NCBI GenBank assembly: GCA_014729935.1
Contig: WJJB01000013.1
Location: forward strand, 1 to 8,810
Origin: Candidatus Bathyarchaeota archaeon
GTDB taxonomy: Archaea > Asgardarchaeota > Lokiarchaeia > Sigyniarchaeales > Sigyniarchaeaceae
Length of the DNA stretch: 8,810 nucleotides
Direction: 5' to 3'
This document shows positions 6,297 through 8,810 of the stretch, in pieces. A program made the position numbers and the translations under genes. The notes beneath the pieces were generated by a model. It had not been told where the DNA came from. It did no database searches and saw nothing but the letters and a program-made list of their open reading frames with translations. Positions within the stretch are counted from its first letter, which is position 1. Each line of letters opens with the position of its first letter.

Positions 6297-6881
6297 ATGA
6301 TATTGAGAGATCTTGGCAAATACTTGACCATGTGGCGCGAGGGCACGTTGGATGCATCGGGTGATGAAGCAATTATAAATCCGGATGTGAAATTCAAGGT
6401 GATCGTGGACGATGCACATCCACGGGTGAAACCACCCTTGGAAAACCTCGACCTTCTGTTCAGGCGTGAATTGATCGTGAATGGCAATGAAGTATACTCC
6501 GAAAACCACCTCGAAAGGAAATTGCTTTTTACCGAGATCGAAGCAGCGATGGCATCCGAGGAGGGATTATTTGCAGATAAATCCCCGATTGAAAAACAAC
6601 ATCCTACAAATCCAATTGAATACGAACATTTAGGAAGGTTACCCGATGGTTCCCTTTTCTTGGAAAATATCAACAGGAGCGCAATTCACGTGGGACTTGG
6701 AGGCAAAATATCCCAAATCGATCTCATGTTATTGCGGAAAGGCGTGCTGGATGGAGAAGTATCCACGGTTGATGAAAAACAACCCAATCCCATCAACCGT
6801 GAATTCAAGAAAATCATCACCAACGAATATATGGATCATGATTGGTCTGATTTGTCGTCGAAATTTTTATCCAAGGATTGA
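6297..6881 (+). CDS. Unknown protein paired with the Arf-like GTPase
   Basis: I do not recognise this 194-residue protein. I chose the ATG at 6297 over the TTG at 6291 because the Shine-Dalgarno-like CGTGA (6286-6290) would touch the TTG but stands 6 bases from the ATG. The protein is soluble, with no signal peptide or membrane helix. From residue about 30 it alternates beta-like segments (VKFKVIVDDAHPRV, LDLLFRRELIVNGNEVY) with a helix (ERKLLFTEIEAAMASEEGL) and a proline-rich linker. A second beta/alpha part follows (GRLPDGSLFLENINRSAIHV, ISQIDLMLLRKGVL). The tail is acidic and polar. Its TGA is only 18 bases before the GTPase ATG, so the two are very probably one transcript. A regulator or partner of the GTPase is an inference from context alone. 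Confidence 0.8.
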   Translation: MILRDLGKYLTMWREGTLDASGDEAIINPDVKFKVIVDDAHPRVKPPLENLDLLFRRELIVNGNEVYSENHLERKLLFTEIEAAMASEEGLFADKSPIEKQHPTNPIEYEHLGRLPDGSLFLENINRSAIHVGLGGKISQIDLMLLRKGVLDGEVSTVDEKQPNPINREFKKIITNEYMDHDWSDLSSKFLSKD

Positions 6882-6899
6882 ACGTAGGATGATGGAGCA

Positions 6900-7745
6900 A
6901 TGGGCGCACCCATCGAACAAGAAACAATGGAGCTCCTGTACCAATTCAAGGAACGGGGATTCGTAAAAAGGGTCAAGGAAAGCATGAAGCAAGGGAAAGG
7001 GATGGTTCACGAGGCCTTGAATGATATCCGGGAAACTATCGAGGGAGATCCACGGTCCCAGCTCCTTTTTTCCGTACGGCTTCTTACGAGCAACGGCTCG
7101 CTTATCGATCAAGCAGGTCACGTGATTAGCATGCACGCTTCCAGCCTGATCTTAGAAATTAACGATGAAGAATCATACACGCTTCAATTACTTGCAAGCA
7201 AACCAATACATAGTGGAAATCCCGAGAATATTTCTTGGATTGGGTTACCAAGATCGGGAAAAACATCGCTAATCCACCGGTTAAAATACAATGAGTTCAA
7301 GGAAGTCAAGCCAACCCCAGGCATACACATTGAGACAACCATATTCCAAGGTGTCATGTACCACCATTTTGATGTAGGGGGTCAAATTGCTTTCCAACCT
7401 GATCTCTTGGAAACTATCCTGCTGGATTGCTCGCCAACCATGATTAGCTTGGTTATTGGGGGAAACCAACGGGATTCTTGGACTCATGATTCACATTTCA
7501 CATCTTGGGTCAGTGAACGTCTACCGCATCTTGGTATCCCGGTAACCGTCATCGTGAATCCGAGTGATGTTCACGAGAATGATGAAATGGCAGAGGCGAG
7601 ACGCTTGTGCCAAGAATGCAATATAAGAAACGGGACGGGTACTTGGAGGCCAATCACGATGTCAGCGAGAACCGGTATTGGAATCCCTGATTACTTGCTA
7701 CATCTTGAGCAGATCAACGAGACAGCCTCGCTGCAACAAGGCTAA
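6900..7745 (+). CDS. Arf-like small GTPase domain with N-terminal extension
   Basis: GTP-binding protein of the Ras superfamily, closest in motif to Arf/Arl proteins; such proteins act as GTP-controlled switches, but the partner here is unknown. Of 281 residues, the GTPase domain begins near 110. G1 is GLPRSGKTS (115-123). G2 is Thr139 in KPTPG. G3 is FDVGGQ (157-162), the Arf/G-alpha signature with Phe for the usual Trp. G4 is NPSD (220-223), where canonical NKxD has Lys. G5 is SAR (255-257). Gln162 is at the usual catalytic position. The first ~108 residues are not part of the fold: a charged helix (about 6-48), then beta-like segments (54-99). No membrane helix or prenylation-like cysteine tail is present. 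The ATG follows GGATGATGGAG. The 3' end overlaps the convergent membrane-protein gene. Bacterial MglA/Rup-type GTPases are the main alternative family. Confidence 0.88.
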   Translation: MGAPIEQETMELLYQFKERGFVKRVKESMKQGKGMVHEALNDIRETIEGDPRSQLLFSVRLLTSNGSLIDQAGHVISMHASSLILEINDEESYTLQLLASKPIHSGNPENISWIGLPRSGKTSLIHRLKYNEFKEVKPTPGIHIETTIFQGVMYHHFDVGGQIAFQPDLLETILLDCSPTMISLVIGGNQRDSWTHDSHFTSWVSERLPHLGIPVTVIVNPSDVHENDEMAEARRLCQECNIRNGTGTWRPITMSARTGIGIPDYLLHLEQINETASLQQG

Positions 7746-8808
7746 ATACAATTGGTAATCCCAATGCAATCGAAATGACCGTTCTATCTGGAATCGTGCT
7801 TGCGATCGAAAGGGCACCAATGAAATCGAGCACGAGGCTACCCAAAGCAAACACCCCCAATAGATTCAGGAACAATTCCATGCGCCTGCTTTTCCTTGCG
7901 TCCTCTATCTCATCTAGCTGGTTGATGAGATCCCTCAATACATCCATCTTCTCCCGTGCAGCATGAAGGATTTCACCTGTTCTCCATGCTGCATTCAAGC
8001 GTTCTAGAAAATATATACTGTAATATACAGAAGTTTGGTTTCTTGGTTCATGCATGTCTAATCGCAACAACAGGTTGCTGATAAAGGCGCTCACCTTGTA
8101 GACGTCCTTGTATTTCTGGACGCGTTTTTCCTTTAGATTCATGGTTACTCTGTTTAGGATGATGTACAAGGCTCTATCCAAGTCCCACACTAATTTCCAC
8201 GTGTAATGATGTGAAGCTATCCAATAAACCCAATCCTCCTTGGCTATATCTTCCGGGCTTCGCCCCCTGATATCACGCATATCTGGGACGCACACGAGCG
8301 AATCTCCAGATTCCACGTAGGCAAATATCGTTGGATGATTTCCATTGATCTTAGAAGATGTTCCATCCTTGGTGTAAATGTTTGTTCGAAGTGCGTAGTT
8401 TTGAATGCCATCCACGTTTACATCGAGCAACACGTCTTGGAAATGGTCACCATCGGGATCGAATCCACGTTTCATCACACCGATGAGGGTGCAGTGGGTC
8501 CACAGGCATTGAGTGGGGCTATCTGCACGTAATGCGGTGAAATCGAGATACCTCGTGCTCATGAGCGGGGGTTCCACCACTTGAACGGCGTGTGTCAGGG
8601 CATGCTTGATTTTCTTGATAACAGGGGCCAAGATGGACTCGAGATCCACGCCGAATTCGGTGGAAGGATGTTGATGTTTCTGAACGAAAAATCGAACCCG
8701 TTTGATGGTTTCCTTGTGTCGCCACTCGGATTGCGGGAGAAATAACTCAAAGTGAAGGATCATGCAATTGAAATTAAATATGTAAAAGTGCAGGTCCTTG
8801 ATTTCCAA
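7714..8808 (-). CDS. Unknown protein with C-terminal two-helix membrane hairpin, 5' end open
   Basis: I cannot name the function. The frame runs from a TGA at 7714-7716 to the right edge. The first possible start, TTG at 8806-8808, is 2 bases from the edge, so the gene probably begins outside; an ATG at 8761-8763 is the next candidate. Numbering from the TTG (364 residues), 1-190 look like a soluble alpha/beta domain and 190-310 are helical and charged, ending in a likely coiled coil (AAREKMDVLRDLINQLDEIE). Two membrane helices follow, at about 311-335 and 342-361, with only a few residues after the second. A soluble domain, long helices and a terminal hairpin recall the CorA/RMND1-like layout. 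However, the loop after the first membrane helix (SIASTIPDRT) lacks the GMN motif of CorA magnesium channels, so transport is not supported. Confidence 0.75.
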   Translation of the reverse strand: MEIKDLHFYIFNFNCMILHFELFLPQSEWRHKETIKRVRFFVQKHQHPSTEFGVDLESILAPVIKKIKHALTHAVQVVEPPLMSTRYLDFTALRADSPTQCLWTHCTLIGVMKRGFDPDGDHFQDVLLDVNVDGIQNYALRTNIYTKDGTSSKINGNHPTIFAYVESGDSLVCVPDMRDIRGRSPEDIAKEDWVYWIASHHYTWKLVWDLDRALYIILNRVTMNLKEKRVQKYKDVYKVSAFISNLLLRLDMHEPRNQTSVYYSIYFLERLNAAWRTGEILHAAREKMDVLRDLINQLDEIEDARKSRRMELFLNLLGVFALGSLVLDFIGALSIASTIPDRTVISIALGLPIVFSLVAARLSR

Positions 8809-8810
8809 TG

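Noticed and set aside
6900..6905. The GTPase begins Met-Gly, as in myristoylated Arf proteins.
   Set aside because: Archaea are not known to have N-myristoyltransferase, and the rest of the N-terminus (APIEQE) does not look like an Arf amphipathic helix.
140..8205. CACGTG occurs about six times across the window.
   Set aside because: This is only modestly above chance for 8.8 kb and the copies fall in both genes and spacers with no regular context.

Overview
The window most likely comes from an archaeon, and an Asgard archaeon is the best guess. The 87-residue gene at 2725 belongs to UPF0147, a family I know only from archaea. Several promoters look archaeal: AT-rich TATA boxes, GGTG/GGTGA-type Shine-Dalgarno sites and T-rich 3' ends instead of strong hairpin terminators. 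The gene at 6900 encodes an Arf-like small GTPase domain with a DVGGQ switch motif, a family greatly expanded in Asgard genomes. None of these proves the phylum. The lineage call is inference, and no rRNA or tRNA gene is present to settle it.

Layout. On the plus strand, positions 3-2597 hold two same-direction genes: a long protein of unknown function, open to the left edge, and a PD-(D/E)XK nuclease-like protein in the same reading frame just after the first gene's TGA. Positions 2598-2724 carry a clear TATA box, a small palindrome and a Shine-Dalgarno site, followed by the UPF0147 gene. A T-rich convergent spacer (2989-3144) separates it from a minus-strand amidohydrolase (3145-4740) with an unusual C-terminal extension and a Lys/Arg/Pro tail. 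The divergent spacer 4741-5027 holds promoter-like elements for both sides, an inverted repeat and a possible 35-codon gene. Next is a phosphorylating class I (bacterial/eukaryotic-type) glyceraldehyde-3-phosphate dehydrogenase (5028-6026). After another T-rich spacer, a two-gene unit at 6297-7745 encodes an unrecognised 194-residue protein and the Arf-like GTPase. A minus-strand gene for a protein with two C-terminal membrane helices (7714-8808) runs off the right edge and overlaps the GTPase gene tail to tail by 32 bases.

How they work together. GAPDH serves glycolysis/gluconeogenesis. The GTPase and its upstream neighbour are close enough (18 bases) to be co-transcribed and may be functional partners. 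The first two genes may likewise form a unit, with a nuclease beside an unknown large protein, which could be defence or DNA processing; nothing in the sequence fixes the role. I see no mobile element, CRISPR array, rRNA or tRNA. The least explained parts are the unknown-protein/nuclease pair, the GTPase pair and the amidohydrolase C-terminus.
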